Notes under the pieces: generated by a model | The model's input: only the letters and a program-made list of their open reading frames with translations | Databases searched by the model: none | Told to the model about the DNA's origin: nothing | Part shown: positions 7,248 to 12,297 of the stretch, piece after piece | Position numbering within the stretch: the first letter of the stretch is position 1 | How the letters are laid out: each line of letters opens with the position of its first letter | Made by a program: the position numbers and the translations under genes | From: Peptostreptococcaceae bacterium | GTDB lineage: Bacteria > Bacillota_A > Clostridia > Peptostreptococcales > Anaerovoracaceae | Direction: 5' to 3' | Assembly (NCBI GenBank): GCA_016650135.1 | Contig: JAENWH010000026.1 | Location: 1 to 12,297 of the forward strand | DNA length: 12,297 nt

Positions 7248-8858
7248 ATGGGAAAGAAGTCATTTATGCAGGGAGCCGTTATATTAGGCACTGCAGGTAT
7301 CATAATAAAAATAATGGGCGCTTTTTTTAGAATACCTCTGGGTAATTTAATAGGTGCTGAGGGTATGGGCTATTATCAGACAGCATACCCAATATACGTT
7401 CTGTTCCTTACACTTGCAGTTTCAGGGACACCTATTGCCATATCTAAAATGGTATCTGAAAGCATGGCCGTAGGCAATTACTATGAAGCTCATAAAGTTT
7501 TTAGAGTTTCATTTATACTCCTATTCAGCATAGGGCTGGTTTCTTCCGGGATTTGTTTTTTCGGCGCAAATCTTTTAGTAACAGGGATGGGCAATGCAGG
7601 AGCAAAATATGCAATGATGGCAATTGCACCTGCTCTATTATTTCTCCCTATGGCAGCAGCCTACAGAGGGTATTTCCAAGGAATGCAGGACATGAAACCT
7701 ACAGCGAAATCTCAAATTGTAGAACAATTCTTCAGAGTCGTTATGGGATTAACCCTGGCATATATTCTTGTTAAATATGGCAGACAATATGCCGCCGCAG
7801 GTGCATCCTTTGGTGCCACTGCCGGTGCAGTGGCCTGTATTATCACAATAGCCATCATTTATAAAGGGAAAAAGAAAAATTATTCGAGAAATATTGAAAA
7901 TACAAAAGACAGTGTAACAGAAAGTACAAAGATTATTTTGGGTAAACTTCTTTCAATAGCAGTACCGGTTACAATTGGGGCGGCAATTATGCCTATTATG
8001 AACACGATAGATGTCACCATAGTAATGCGAAGGCTGCAAAATACCGGATGGTCACTTGAGCAGGCAAACGCAATGTATGGGCAGCTTACGGGCATGGCTG
8101 CTCCATTGATTAATTTGCCGCAGGTGCTTACAATGGCAGTGGCTATGAGTCTGGTTCCCGCTATTTCTTCTGCATTTAAGAAAAAAGATATGGAATTTCT
8201 AAGTTACAATGCACAACTTGGCATGCGTACTTCAATAATCATAGGTCTGCCATGCACCTTTGGACTGATGATATTAGCTGAACCAATCATGATTCTTCTA
8301 TATCCAATGCAAAAGGAGAGCGCCATCGCTGCCGCACCATGCCTTTTCATAATGGCAATAGGCGTTATATTCCTTTCTACCTTCCAGACGATGACGGGAG
8401 TTTTACAAGGCATAGGGAAGCAGACACTGCCAGTGAGAAATCTATTTATCGGTGCAGTGGCAAAGGTTGTAATCAGTTTTGTATTAATCGGCATCCCAGG
8501 AATAAATGTGAAGGGTGCAGCCATAGGCACTGTTGCAGCATATCTTATAGCTACTGTATTAAATTATTTATCAATAAGGAAACATGTTGACATTAAATTC
8601 GATTTTAAAATTACCTTCTTTAAGCCTGCTTATGCCGGGCTGGTAATGGCAGTCACTACCTTCTTGTTGTTTAAACTATCCGTTCCATTCCTGGGTAATA
8701 ATTTCGCAACTTTAATTACTGTTATAGTGGCGGTTGTTGTTTACTTCATCATGTTGTTTGCAACAAAATCCATAACAACAGAAGAAGTGCTAAGTTTGCC
8801 AAAAGGAGAAAAAATAATGAAGGTGGTAAGAAAATTCAAAAAAGCGAAAAATAATTGA
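7248..8858 (+). CDS. MurJ/SpoVB-type flippase (MOP superfamily; YabM-like polysaccharide exporter family)
   Basis: A 536-residue, very hydrophobic protein with roughly 14 membrane segments, a polar cytoplasmic loop (about 206-228) and a basic C-terminal tail (KVVRKFKKAKNN). Conserved family pieces are FFRIPLGNLIG (26-36), GYYQTAYPIY (41-50) and YRGYFQGMQDMKPTAKSQ (139-156) leading into VEQFFRV (158-164). Members flip undecaprenyl-linked precursors such as lipid II across the membrane (MurJ/YtgP) or act in spore cortex formation (SpoVB); in Bacillus the yabM paralogue lies at this position between mfd and rqcP. The start has TTGGAGGT at 7237-7244, 3 nt before the ATG. I cannot tell from the sequence which substrate it carries, nor whether it is the cell's main MurJ. 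No terminator is seen after it. Confidence 0.85.
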   Translation: MGKKSFMQGAVILGTAGIIIKIMGAFFRIPLGNLIGAEGMGYYQTAYPIYVLFLTLAVSGTPIAISKMVSESMAVGNYYEAHKVFRVSFILLFSIGLVSSGICFFGANLLVTGMGNAGAKYAMMAIAPALLFLPMAAAYRGYFQGMQDMKPTAKSQIVEQFFRVVMGLTLAYILVKYGRQYAAAGASFGATAGAVACIITIAIIYKGKKKNYSRNIENTKDSVTESTKIILGKLLSIAVPVTIGAAIMPIMNTIDVTIVMRRLQNTGWSLEQANAMYGQLTGMAAPLINLPQVLTMAVAMSLVPAISSAFKKKDMEFLSYNAQLGMRTSIIIGLPCTFGLMILAEPIMILLYPMQKESAIAAAPCLFIMAIGVIFLSTFQTMTGVLQGIGKQTLPVRNLFIGAVAKVVISFVLIGIPGINVKGAAIGTVAAYLIATVLNYLSIRKHVDIKFDFKITFFKPAYAGLVMAVTTFLLFKLSVPFLGNNFATLITVIVAVVVYFIMLFATKSITTEEVLSLPKGEKIMKVVRKFKKAKNN

Positions 8859-8897
8859 AAAATAAGGGTTTAGTTGACTTTTTTCTTACAAAAGTTG

Positions 8898-8926
8898 TTG
8901 ACAAAGGTATTGAAAAATGCGAAAAT
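8898..8926 (+). promoter_or_regulatory. Probable sigma-A promoter for hup
   Basis: A consensus -35 TTGACA (8898-8903) is followed after exactly 17 nt by GAAAAT (8921-8926, four of six matches), preceded by TGC, an extended -10 element. A second TTGACT lies at 8874-8879 without a clear -10 partner. The predicted start near 8933 gives a leader of about 64 nt before hup. This fits hup being expressed separately from, and more strongly than, the upstream genes. Confidence 0.55.
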
Positions 8927-8996
8927 GACTATAGAAAAGATTAAGAAGAGTTAATTACTAGGTTGTTATCACAATTATCTTGAGGAGGTTATATTC

Positions 8997-9275
8997 ATGA
9001 ATAAAGCAGAACTAATCACAAGTGTAGCAGAAAAAACTGGCTTCACAAAAAAAGACGCTGAGGTTGCGGTTAATGCATTTGTTGCAAGTATCGAAGGTGC
9101 GCTAGTTAATGGCGACAAAGTTCAACTTATTGGATTTGGAACTTTTGAAACTCGTCAGAGAAAAGCAAGACAGGGAAGAAACCCAAGAAAGCCAGACGAA
9201 GTTATTATGATTGCTGCTGCTAAGGCTCCTGTTTTCAAAGCAGGTAAAGCACTTAAGGACGCTGTAAACAAATAA
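8997..9275 (+). CDS. hup: HU-family DNA-binding protein
   Basis: A 92-residue histone-like protein of normal length that bends and compacts DNA as a homodimer. Residues 1-45 form the helical dimer body ([15 protein letters not shown]...). GFGTF (46-50) precedes the beta-arm with RQGRNPRKP (58-66) carrying the intercalating proline P63, and the end [13 protein letters not shown] (78-90) is classic HU. GAGGAGG at 8982-8988 gives a very strong ribosome binding site 8 nt before the ATG. It has its own probable promoter and a strong intrinsic terminator, so it looks like an independent, abundant transcript between the flippase gene and rqcP. HU genes are often found in this cluster in clostridia, usually next to mazG, which is missing here. 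Confidence 0.95.
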   Translation: MNKAELITSVAEKTGFTKKDAEVAVNAFVASIEGALVNGDKVQLIGFGTFETRQRKARQGRNPRKPDEVIMIAAAKAPVFKAGKALKDAVNK

Positions 9276-9289
9276 GATGAGTACACTAA

Positions 9290-9317
9290 AGGGCAACTGA
9301 TGTTGCCCTATTTTTTT
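9290..9317 (+). terminator. Intrinsic terminator after hup
   Basis: AGGGCAAC (9290-9297) and GTTGCCCT (9302-9309) form a perfect 8-bp stem with loop TGAT, followed by an uninterrupted T7 (9311-9317). It lies 14 nt after the hup stop and 17 nt before the rqcP start, so it should sharply reduce read-through into rqcP. Confidence 0.93.
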
Positions 9318-9334
9318 ACTGAAAAGAGGAAAAA

Positions 9335-9577
9335 ATGAGAGTAGATAAATTTTTAAAGAATTCGAGACTAATTAAAAGAAGGACCATTGCCAAAGAAGCA
9401 TGCGAACAGGATCGGATTACTGTAAATGAGAAATTTGCAAAGCCAGGCACTGAGGTGAAAATCGGTGATGCCATTCAAATAAAATTTGGTAACAGTGTTA
9501 TAAATGCAAGAGTTGTCAGTTTATCAGAATCAAGTAAAAAAGAAGATGCAGCTACCATGTATGAAATCATTGAGTAG
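9335..9577 (+). CDS. rqcP: RqcP (YabO) S4-domain ribosome quality control protein
   Basis: An 80-residue S4-fold RNA-binding protein. In B. subtilis RqcP works with RqcH on stalled 50S subunits to add C-terminal poly-alanine tails that mark incomplete chains for degradation. MRVDKFLKNSRLIKRRTIAKE (1-21) holds the conserved R2, R11, R15 and R16, and KKEDAATMYEI (68-78) is the family C-terminus. Length and position (after the mfd and flippase genes) agree with yabO. AGAGGA at 9325-9330 is the ribosome binding site. The gene starts just downstream of the hup terminator and I see no clear promoter of its own, so it may depend on terminator read-through. The genes that normally follow (yabP, yabQ, divIC) are absent; a convergent gene begins instead. 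Its last codons contain a hairpin described separately. Confidence 0.9.
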   Translation: MRVDKFLKNSRLIKRRTIAKEACEQDRITVNEKFAKPGTEVKIGDAIQIKFGNSVINARVVSLSESSKKEDAATMYEIIE

Positions 9578-9600
9578 CTGCAGCAGTTTATTTGTTTTTT
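9536..9600. terminator. Probable bidirectional terminator shared by rqcP and folT
   Basis: TGCAGCTAC (9547-9555) and GTAGCTGCA (9574-9582) form a perfect 9-bp stem around an 18-nt loop. On the plus strand it is followed by a T-rich run (9587-9600, ending in T6). On the minus strand it is followed by TCTTCTTTTTT (9546 to 9536). It could therefore end both convergent genes. Most of it lies within the final codons and stop codon of rqcP. The long loop and imperfect plus-strand T-run lower the certainty. Confidence 0.55.
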
Positions 9601-10097
9601 GTTATATTTTTCAAGTATTTATTCCATACCACCGGAATGATTGCTGTCTGGATGCAGAGCATGACGACGCTTTTAACTATTCTTGCCGGTATCATGGCAA
9701 CTACTGCCCGGTCCATTAAAATATAAAGCCAGTAAGTATCAAGACATAGGTTTATACCAAGACACACAATGGAAGATGCTATCAATACCCTTTTCCAGGT
9801 GACCGGTTTGCCATACAGTATAATCCCAAAGGCAATGCCTGTAAGAGCAGCAGATAAGGTGAAACCCGGGAAGAAAGCACCACTCGGGAATATAAGCATA
9901 CCTAAAACATCGCCAATTGCGTAGGCGACACCAGCCCAGACAGGCCCATACATTATCCCCAGCATAGCTACAGGAAGGAACCCAAAACCAATTCTGATAA
10001 ATGGCGTATTAATTGATAAAAATCTGGTTAGAATAATTTCCAGGGCAATGAATAAGCCGATAGTAATCAGCCTTGTGACTTTCGAATTGTTTTTCAT
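9588..10097 (-). CDS. folT: Folate-family ECF transporter S component (FolT)
   Basis: A 169-residue membrane protein with about six hydrophobic segments, the size and layout of the substrate-binding (S) subunit of energy-coupling factor importers. RIGFGFLPVAMLGIMYGP (35-52), FFPGFTLSAALTG (75-87) and a late ARIVKSV (138-144) with the Arg/Lys pair are the pattern of the folate-specific FolT family. Such subunits bind folates and work with shared EcfA/EcfA'/EcfT components, not encoded in this window. Substrate assignment is supported independently by the THF riboswitch directly upstream. AAGGAG (10105-10110) is the ribosome binding site, 7 nt before the ATG, and is the target of the switch. 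The gene converges on rqcP with 10 nt between stop codons. Confidence 0.9.
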   Translation of the reverse strand: MKNNSKVTRLITIGLFIALEIILTRFLSINTPFIRIGFGFLPVAMLGIMYGPVWAGVAYAIGDVLGMLIFPSGAFFPGFTLSAALTGIAFGIILYGKPVTWKRVLIASSIVCLGINLCLDTYWLYILMDRAVVAMIPARIVKSVVMLCIQTAIIPVVWNKYLKNITKNK

Positions 10098-10100
10098 AGA

Positions 10101-10157
10101 AAAACTCCTTTCAATAGTACTACACTAGAGAAAAGAGTTCTTATCTTTAATGTAGTA
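10101..10157 (-). promoter_or_regulatory. Expression platform of the THF riboswitch (ribosome-binding-site sequestration)
   Basis: Two mutually exclusive pairings are visible on the minus strand. TACTACA (10157-10151), which shares bases with the 3' side of P1, can pair perfectly with TGTAGTA (10124-10118), trapping an anti-SD segment in the loop. If P1 forms instead, the anti-SD AGAACTCTTTT (10141-10131) is free to pair over 11 bp, with two G-U pairs, with AAAGGAGTTTT (10111-10101), which contains the folT ribosome binding site. Ligand binding should therefore switch translation off. The mechanism is inferred from pairing alone. Confidence 0.75.
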
Positions 10158-10246
10158 GTGGACGCAGTATTACAACGCAAACTTAGTTCTTCGTTCAAAG
10201 GCAACATCCCATCCTTTAACACTTAACGCATAATACTTACTCTACT
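10154..10246 (-). ncRNA. Tetrahydrofolate (THF) riboswitch aptamer
   Basis: The 5' leader of folT carries the conserved THF-I blocks GCGTTAAGTG (10229-10220), ATGGGATGTTG (10212-10202), ACGAA (10194-10190) and TGCGTCC (10166-10160). Pairings read directly: P1 AGTAG/CTACT (10246-10242 with 10158-10154); P2 AGTATTA/TAATACT (10237-10231 with 10172-10166); P3 TTAAAGG/CCTTTGA (10219-10213 with 10201-10195, one G-U); a P4 arm within 10195-10174; and the loop-3/J2-1 pseudoknot GGATG/CGTCC (10209-10205 with 10164-10160, one U-G). All elements of the known aptamer fold are present in order. It senses reduced folates and in Clostridia commonly controls folT. Confidence 0.93.
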
Positions 10247-10252
10247 TACTTA

Positions 10253-10282
10253 ATAATATATTAAATTTTTAATGGATTTGAA
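10253..10282 (-). promoter_or_regulatory. Candidate promoter for the folT riboswitch transcript
   Basis: TATTAT (10258-10253) is a 5/6 match to a -10 element and TTCAAA (10282-10277) a 4/6 match to a -35, 18 nt apart. The predicted transcript would begin near 10246, exactly at the 5' edge of aptamer stem P1. The -35 lies inside the end of speE. No terminator is seen between speE and this site, so read-through from speDE could also produce the riboswitch RNA. Confidence 0.4.
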
Positions 10283-11147
10283 CGGATTCTAAAATTTTCT
10301 TGACATAATTTGGAAGAGCGAATGCTCCCTTATGCAATTCACTATTGTAATACTTGGTATCCAAATCGAAATCAGCCCACTTGTCAGCCTTTAAATCAGC
10401 AATAGGATCATATTTTTTTGAAGCAAATCCAAAATACCAGTAGCCAGAAGCATAAGTAGGAACATTAAAGCCATATACTTTAGCGATAGGGAAAACTTCA
10501 TTGATCTTACTATGTGCCTTTTTCATCTGAAGAACGTCACCTTCATAAAAAGCGCCTTCATGTTGATTAATCAGTATACCATCTTCGCTTAATACCCGGC
10601 TGCAGTTTTTGTAAAATTCTATGGTAAACAAATCTTCTCCAGAGCCAAACGGATCCGTTGAATCAACGAGAATCAAATCGTATGAATTGTCAGGAGCGTC
10701 TCTCACGAAAGCCAGGCCATCTCCAATGATCAGATTCAATCTGTGTTCATTTGTCAGCACGGAAGATGTGGTAGGCATGTATTTTATACATGCATCGACA
10801 ACGGCTCCATCTATTTCAACCATATCAAGCCTCACAATATGTTTGTACCGCGCTACTTCTCTTGCAGTACCGCCATCGCCGCCACCAATTATCAGAACTC
10901 GTTTTATGGAAGGATTTACTGCCATCGCCGGGTGGCAGATCATATCATGATATATAAATTCATCCATTTCCGTTAACTGTATATAACCGTCCAAAGTCAT
11001 AAAAGTGCCAAAGGTATCACTTTTTAGCATTTGAAGGTATTGGAAAGGTGTTTGTTCCTGAAGTAAAACTTCAGTAATTTCTGTGGAAAATTTAACGTCG
11101 TAATCGTGGTATTCTGAGTACCACATGTCATTTACTTTTGTAAGCAT
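10269..11147 (-). CDS. speE: Spermidine synthase (polyamine aminopropyltransferase)
   Basis: Transfers the aminopropyl group of decarboxylated S-adenosylmethionine to putrescine, giving spermidine and 5'-methylthioadenosine. The 292-residue protein has the N-terminal beta-strand domain and a Rossmann-like domain. Visible motifs are GTFMTLDGYIQLTEMDEFIYH (47-67), the dcSAM loop VLIIGGGDGGTARE (84-97), VEID (110-113), IGDGLAFV (141-148), the catalytic region LVDSTDPFGSGEDLF (160-174, D162) and YASGYWYFGFAS (232-243). FGSGEDLF differs from the common VGPAEGLF. AAAGGAG (11154-11160) lies 6 nt upstream of the ATG. It follows speD by 17 nt, forming a speD-speE operon. No putrescine-forming gene (speA/B/C) is in the window, so putrescine must be made elsewhere or imported. 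Confidence 0.95.
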   Translation of the reverse strand: MLTKVNDMWYSEYHDYDVKFSTEITEVLLQEQTPFQYLQMLKSDTFGTFMTLDGYIQLTEMDEFIYHDMICHPAMAVNPSIKRVLIIGGGDGGTAREVARYKHIVRLDMVEIDGAVVDACIKYMPTTSSVLTNEHRLNLIIGDGLAFVRDAPDNSYDLILVDSTDPFGSGEDLFTIEFYKNCSRVLSEDGILINQHEGAFYEGDVLQMKKAHSKINEVFPIAKVYGFNVPTYASGYWYFGFASKKYDPIADLKADKWADFDLDTKYYNSELHKGAFALPNYVKKILESVQIH

Positions 11148-11165
11148 TTTAATCTCCTTTTACCA

Positions 11166-11960
11166 TTAGAATATCTCTGGTAAATTCGTACCATAGAATA
11201 TTTCATCAATTTCCTTTTTAAGCCTTCCTGAAATTTGAACTATTTCTGGTTTGCTTAATTCTTCTGAATTTAAATTAAACAAGTAAGTATCTAAATTGAA
11301 CTCTTTCACTTTACATTTGGTATGGAATATATTCTCCTGATAAACACTCACATCAATCATCTGGTAAATGTCTATGAATTCCTTATTGATGTAATTCTGG
11401 ATGGAAGAAATATCATGATCGATGAAAAGCTTTCTGCCGGTATAATCTCTTGCAAAACCACGAACCTTGTAATCCATTGTAATGATATCTGCATCAAAAC
11501 TTCCTATTAGATAGTTTAAAGCCATCAGTGGGGAAATTTCTCCACAGGTTGAAACATCTATATCTGCCCTAAAAGTACAAACCCCATTATCCGGGTGATA
11601 TTCAGGATATGTGTGAACAGTAATATGGCTCTTGTCCAAGTGGCCTACAACGCAAGGATTATTCGGCTCGAATTCGTAAACACCAGATTTTGGCGGATTA
11701 CTTTCTTCACAGATTAGAATTGTCACGCTTGCTCCTTGAGGATCATAGTCTTGAACTGCTATGTTTAAAATTTTAGCACCTATTATATTTGTAACCTTTT
11801 GAAGTATCTCCGTTAACTTGGGAGCCTTATACTCTTCATCGATATACTCAATGTAAGCTTTTCTATCCTCAATAGTCTTTGTATAGCAAATATCATAGAG
11901 ATTAAAACTTAAAGTTTTCGTCAAATTATTAAATCCATGTAATTTTAATTTGTTATTCAA
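11166..11960 (-). CDS. speD: S-adenosylmethionine decarboxylase proenzyme, E. coli type
   Basis: Makes decarboxylated SAM, the aminopropyl donor for SpeE. The 264-residue protein can be followed along almost the whole E. coli SpeD ([15 protein letters not shown] at 5-19, [13 protein letters not shown] at 108-120, [11 protein letters not shown] at 130-140, [11 protein letters not shown] at 205-215). Self-cleavage before S111 would create the pyruvoyl cofactor; H116 and C139 are the other processing/catalytic residues. This is the long class found in proteobacteria and some clostridia; Bacillus uses a form of about 126 residues. The start is TTG at 11960-11958: a TAA stop lies directly before it and the resulting N-terminus aligns with E. 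coli's, so an earlier start is excluded. Its ribosome binding region is a G8-TGA-A7 tract. speE follows at once. Confidence 0.95.
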   Translation of the reverse strand: MNNKLKLHGFNNLTKTLSFNLYDICYTKTIEDRKAYIEYIDEEYKAPKLTEILQKVTNIIGAKILNIAVQDYDPQGASVTILICEESNPPKSGVYEFEPNNPCVVGHLDKSHITVHTYPEYHPDNGVCTFRADIDVSTCGEISPLMALNYLIGSFDADIITMDYKVRGFARDYTGRKLFIDHDISSIQNYINKEFIDIYQMIDVSVYQENIFHTKCKVKEFNLDTYLFNLNSEELSKPEIVQISGRLKKEIDEIFYGTNLPEIF

Positions 11961-11970
11961 TTATTTTTTT

Positions 11971-11981
11971 TCACCCCCCCC
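11971..11981 (-). promoter_or_regulatory. Unusual G-tract ribosome binding site of speD
   Basis: On the minus strand eight G (11981-11974) run into TGA and an A8 run (11971-11964). GGGGGTGA fits the anti-Shine-Dalgarno sequence with one mismatch and ends 10 nt before the TTG start. Two 8-base homopolymers in the spacing region make it prone to slipped-strand length changes. Confidence 0.6.
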
Positions 11982-11992
11982 TTTATTTAACG

Positions 11993-12005
11993 TCTAAAAT
12001 TTAGA
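11993..12005. promoter_or_regulatory. Perfect 13-bp palindrome at the speD promoter (possible operator)
   Basis: TCTAAA-A-TTTAGA (plus strand) is a perfect 6-bp inverted repeat with a one-base centre. It overlaps the 3' half of the candidate speD -10 element and the expected transcription start, a typical repressor position. I do not recognise the regulator. Confidence 0.25.
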
Positions 12006-12030
12006 ATAACATAAATTTAAAAAAATACAA
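12003..12030 (-). promoter_or_regulatory. Candidate promoter for speD-speE
   Basis: TATTCT (12008-12003) preceded by TGT makes an extended -10 element. TTGTAT (12030-12025) is a partial -35 with 16 nt spacing. The predicted start near 11996 would give a leader of about 35 nt. The -35 match is weak (TTG only). Confidence 0.4.
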
Positions 12031-12047
12031 TAGAAAATCCCAAAATA

Positions 12048-12076
12048 TTGTATAAGCAAATACGATGTGCTATAAT
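12048..12076 (+). promoter_or_regulatory. Strong promoter for the MFS transporter gene
   Basis: A perfect TATAAT (12071-12076) with extended -10 TGC (12068-12070) sits exactly 17 nt after TTGTAT (12048-12053). Transcription would start near 12083, about 20 nt before the ATG. Confidence 0.75.
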
Positions 12077-12089
12077 ATTTGCTAGCACA
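12066..12089. promoter_or_regulatory. Inverted repeat over the -10/start region of the MFS promoter (candidate operator)
   Basis: TGTGCTA (12066-12072) and TAGCACA (12083-12089) are a perfect 7-bp inverted repeat separated by 10 nt. It covers the -10 element and predicted transcription start, where a dimeric repressor would block polymerase. The half-sites are CIRCE-like in letters but in the wrong order and spacing for HrcA. Confidence 0.4.
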
Positions 12090-12104
12090 ATCAAAGGAGA
12101 TGCA

Positions 12105-12297
12105 ATGAAAAAGCAGTATTATAATTATGTTGGAGTATATGCATTCACTTATGGAGCAATGGGGATGATGCTACCGTTAATAGGTCAGTACCTGGACAAA
12201 ATAGGCTTTTCTGGTGCAGAAATCGGATCTATTATGGCCACGGGGACGGGAGTGGCTATTTTTGCGTCCATATTTTGGGGGGATATCTACAATAACA
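12105..12297 (+). CDS. MFS transporter, N-terminal part (runs off the window)
   Basis: The first 64 codons of a membrane protein beginning MKKQYYNYVGVYAFTYGAMG. Two hydrophobic segments are visible (about 8-28 and 40-60), separated by the loop QYLDKIGFSGAEIG, with FWGDIYN at the cut end. This layout, short N-terminus, helix, loop with GFSGAEIG, helix, then a W-G-D turn, resembles the MFS_1_like/LacY-NupG-HcaT type of major facilitator transporters. The substrate cannot be told. AAAGGAG at 12093-12099 lies 5 nt before the ATG. It is divergent from speD, sharing a 144-nt intergenic region. Adjacency to spermidine genes hints at, but does not show, a link with polyamines. Confidence 0.7.
   Translation, partial: MKKQYYNYVGVYAFTYGAMGMMLPLIGQYLDKIGFSGAEIGSIMATGTGVAIFASIFWGDIYNN

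Noticed and set aside
8878..8896. Weak hairpin ACTTTT...AAAAGT after the flippase gene as a terminator
   Set aside because: The stem is short, nearly all A-T, and lacks a following T-run; it sits among promoter elements for hup.
10101..10141. Reading the anti-SD/SD hairpin as an intrinsic transcription terminator
   Set aside because: The T-run is part of the stem and interrupted right after, and the element overlaps the folT ribosome binding site; translational sequestration fits better.
12066..12089. Possible CIRCE (HrcA) heat-shock operator because of the GTGCTA/TAGCAC half-sites
   Set aside because: CIRCE is TTAGCACTC-N9-GAGTGCTAA; here the half-sites are in the reverse order and with different spacing.

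Overview
The window looks like chromosomal DNA from a low-GC anaerobic Gram-positive bacterium of the Clostridia. The grounds are the AT-rich codon use, strong AGGAGG-type ribosome binding sites, a tetrahydrofolate (THF) riboswitch in front of folT, and gene order resembling the Bacillus/Clostridium glmU-prs-pth-mfd-yabM-rqcP region. I cannot name a genus from the sequence.

Positions 1-8858 are a left-to-right block: the 3' end of murC, a GlmU reduced to its acetyltransferase half, prs, pth and mfd (the last two overlap), then a 118-nt gap, an amidohydrolase of the MTA/SAH deaminase type, and a 14-TM MurJ/SpoVB-type flippase. These cover peptidoglycan precursor synthesis and export, PRPP supply, peptidyl-tRNA recycling and transcription-coupled repair. 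After a 138-nt promoter region comes hup (HU protein), closed by a strong intrinsic terminator, then rqcP (S4-domain ribosome quality control factor). Against the Bacillus order, purR, spoVG, ctc, fin, spoVT, mazG, yabP, yabQ and divIC are absent from their usual places; the amidohydrolase sits where spoVT normally lies.

Positions 9588-11960 run right to left: speD, speE, then folT. speD (a long E. coli-type proenzyme with a TTG start) and speE make spermidine and release methylthioadenosine, a possible substrate of the amidohydrolase about 4 kb away. folT encodes a folate ECF transporter substrate-binding subunit and is preceded by a THF riboswitch. Its aptamer stems, pseudoknot and ribosome-binding-site-sequestering switch can all be traced base by base. 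rqcP and folT converge with 10 nt between them and seem to share a bidirectional terminator built into the last codons of rqcP.

Positions 11961-12297 hold a divergent promoter region and the first 64 codons of an MFS transporter with a near-ideal promoter overlapped by an inverted repeat.

No mobile elements, CRISPR arrays, rRNA or tRNA genes were seen, and no gene-free stretch exceeds 300 nt. I found no convincing new multi-gene system. The most notable points are the one-domain GlmU, the fully traceable THF riboswitch, the G8/A8 ribosome-binding region of speD, and the coding-end bidirectional terminator.
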